Source of the DNA: an uncultured Alcaligenaceae bacterium
Lineage (GTDB): Bacteria; Pseudomonadota; Gammaproteobacteria; Burkholderiales; Burkholderiaceae_B
Length of the DNA: 6,683 nucleotides
Direction: 5' to 3'
Assembly: GCA_937897265.1 (NCBI GenBank)
Contig: CALCPT010000419.1
Location: 1-6,683, forward strand
The translations under genes and the position numbers were made by a program. Below, piece after piece: positions 5,353 to 6,683 of the stretch. Within the stretch, counting starts at the first letter, position 1; each line of letters opens with the position of its first letter. The notes under the pieces were generated by a model. It was not told the DNA's origin. It saw only the letters and a program-made list of their open reading frames with translations, and did no database searches.

Positions 5353-6683
5353 TTAAACTTTTACATCCGGCTGACGCAAACGAATATGCAACTCGCGTAA
5401 TTGCTTTTCATCCACTGGCGAAGGTGCTTGTGTCAGCAAGCACTGTGCGCGCTGTGTTTTTGGAAAAGCAATCACATCGCGAATCGACTCGGCACCGGTC
5501 ATCATCGTGACGATGCGATCCAAACCAAAGGCGATACCGCCGTGAGGAGGCGCACCATATTGCAAGGCGTCGAGCAAGAAGCCAAACTTGAGTTGTGCTT
5601 CTTCGGCGTCAATCTTCAGTGCACGAAACACCTTGCTCTGGATTTCTTCGCGGTGAATACGCACTGAGCCGCCGCCAATCTCCCAACCGTTGAGCACCAT
5701 GTCATAGGCTTTGGCAGTTGCCTTTGATGGATCGGTACTGAGCAGATCTTCGTGACCATCTTTGGGGCTAGTAAAGGGGTGATGCGCGGCCACGTAACGG
5801 TCGGCCTCTTCGTCGTATTCGAACATCGGAAAATCAACCACCCAAAGTGGCTTCCAAACGGCGTCGAACAAATCGTTAGTGCGACCAAACTCGCTATGAC
5901 CGATTTTGACACGCAACGCGCCGATCGCGTCGTTCACAATCTTGGCACGATCTGCGCCAAAGAAAATCAGATCACCATCTTGCGCACCGGTGCGCTTGAT
6001 CATTTCGGCAAGCGCCGCATCGTGCAAGTTTTTAACGATTGGTGACTGCAAGCCATCGCGGCCCTTGGCCACTTCGTTGACTTTGATCCAAGCCAAGCCT
6101 TTTGCACCGTAAATCGATACAAACTTGGTGTAACTGTCGATTTCGCTGCGCGAGATACTGCCACCTTTTGGTACGCGCAAACCGACCACGCGACTACCTT
6201 CGGTGGTAGCTGCCTGAGCAAACACTTTGAAGTCGACATCTTTCATGACGTCGGTCAAATCTGTGAACTCGAGCTTGACGCGCAGATCAGGTTTGTCTGA
6301 ACCATACAAGCGCATCGCCTCGCTGTAAGGCATGATCGGAAACGGATTGGCGAGTTCAACGTTTTGCACAGCTTTGAACACGTGACGAATCATGTCTTCA
6401 AAAATCGCACGAATTTCTGTTTCGTTTAAGAACGAGGTTTCGCAATCGATCTGGGTAAATTCGGGCTGACGATCAGCGCGCAAATCTTCGTCGCGAAAGC
6501 ATTTTGTAATTTGATAGTAGCGATCAAAACCCGACACCATCAGCATCTGTTTAAAGAGCTGTGGCGATTGCGGCAAGGCAAAGAACTCGCCAGCGTTCAC
6601 GCGCGAAGGCACCAGGTAATCACGCGCACCTTCGGGTGTGCTCTTGGTGAGCATGGGGGTTTCGATATCGATAAAGCCCAAGC
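5353..6683 (-). CDS. aspS: Aspartyl-tRNA synthetase, partial (N-terminus outside window)
   Basis: These 443 or so C-terminal residues belong to a bacterial-type class II AspRS, which charges tRNA-Asp in the cytoplasm. Counting from the leucine codon at 6681, the catalytic core opens with [17 protein letters not shown]. Motif 2 is at 62-79 ([14 protein letters not shown]), with flanking [12 protein letters not shown] insertion domain typical of bacterial AspRS spans about 110-270. HHPFTSP is at 300-306 and motif 3 at 381-390 ([10 protein letters not shown]), then RDVIAFPKT. All visible catalytic blocks are intact and the C-terminus (RQPDVKV) looks natural. The frame is open to the window edge; the TTG at 6681 is an internal Leu codon, not a start. 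Compared with E. coli AspRS (590 aa), about 150 residues are missing, namely the anticodon-binding OB fold, so discrimination between tRNA-Asp and tRNA-Asn cannot be judged here. Confidence 0.97.
   Translation of the reverse strand, partial: LGFIDIETPMLTKSTPEGARDYLVPSRVNAGEFFALPQSPQLFKQMLMVSGFDRYYQITKCFRDEDLRADRQPEFTQIDCETSFLNETEIRAIFEDMIRHVFKAVQNVELANPFPIMPYSEAMRLYGSDKPDLRVKLEFTDLTDVMKDVDFKVFAQAATTEGSRVVGLRVPKGGSISRSEIDSYTKFVSIYGAKGLAWIKVNEVAKGRDGLQSPIVKNLHDAALAEMIKRTGAQDGDLIFFGADRAKIVNDAIGALRVKIGHSEFGRTNDLFDAVWKPLWVVDFPMFEYDEEADRYVAAHHPFTSPKDGHEDLLSTDPSKATAKAYDMVLNGWEIGGGSVRIHREEIQSKVFRALKIDAEEAQLKFGFLLDALQYGAPPHGGIAFGLDRIVTMMTGAESIRDVIAFPKTQRAQCLLTQAPSPVDEKQLRELHIRLRQPDVKV

Noticed and set aside
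6679..6681. TTG as a possible start of the aspS reading frame.
   Set aside because: The protein from here begins in the middle of the AspRS catalytic domain; the frame stays open to the window edge and the anticodon-binding domain must lie beyond it, so this is an internal Leu codon.

Overview
The window is an ordinary chromosomal stretch of a proteobacterium, most likely a betaproteobacterium. This rests on base composition near half GC (judged by eye), a ClsB-type cardiolipin synthase beside a YbhP-like phosphatase/nuclease and aspS, and a DUF1640 protein. No taxonomic marker was searched, so the assignment is inference. I see no rRNA, intact tRNA, insertion sequence, phage gene or CRISPR array.

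Layout. Bases 1-73 are a short leader or the tail of an upstream gene. 74-1357 (+) encodes a polytopic O-antigen ligase/polymerase-family protein. It runs tail-to-tail into galE (1343-2347, -), and the two coding regions overlap by 15 bases. A 271-base intergenic region (2348-2618) separates galE from the divergent plus-strand pair 2619-3101 (DUF1640 coiled-coil membrane protein) and 3105-4322 (clsB). That pair is separated by 3 bases and is probably translationally coupled. clsB converges on an endonuclease/exonuclease/phosphatase-family gene (4326-5201, -) with only 3 bases between the stop codons. A 151-base gap with an intrinsic-terminator-like hairpin and a strong leader hairpin then leads to aspS (5353 to beyond the window end, -), which is missing its N-terminal part.

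How the genes fit together. The ligase and galE belong to surface polysaccharide or lipopolysaccharide biosynthesis: galE supplies UDP-galactose, and judging from a Cys at the specificity position possibly UDP-GalNAc as well. clsB makes cardiolipin in the inner membrane. The DUF1640 gene just upstream has the head-stalk-anchor plan of the CCDC90/DUF1640 family and may act at the same membrane. The clsB/phosphatase pair recalls the E. coli ybhP-ybhO neighbourhood, but here the genes are convergent. aspS is housekeeping.

The parts least explained by known genes are the 2348-2618 intergenic region (an inverted repeat overlapping a likely galE -10, and a small open frame overlapping the DUF1640 start as ATGA), the DUF1640-clsB coupling, and the bulged hairpin directly before the phosphatase start codon. 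I found no convincing evidence of a novel defence or mobile system.
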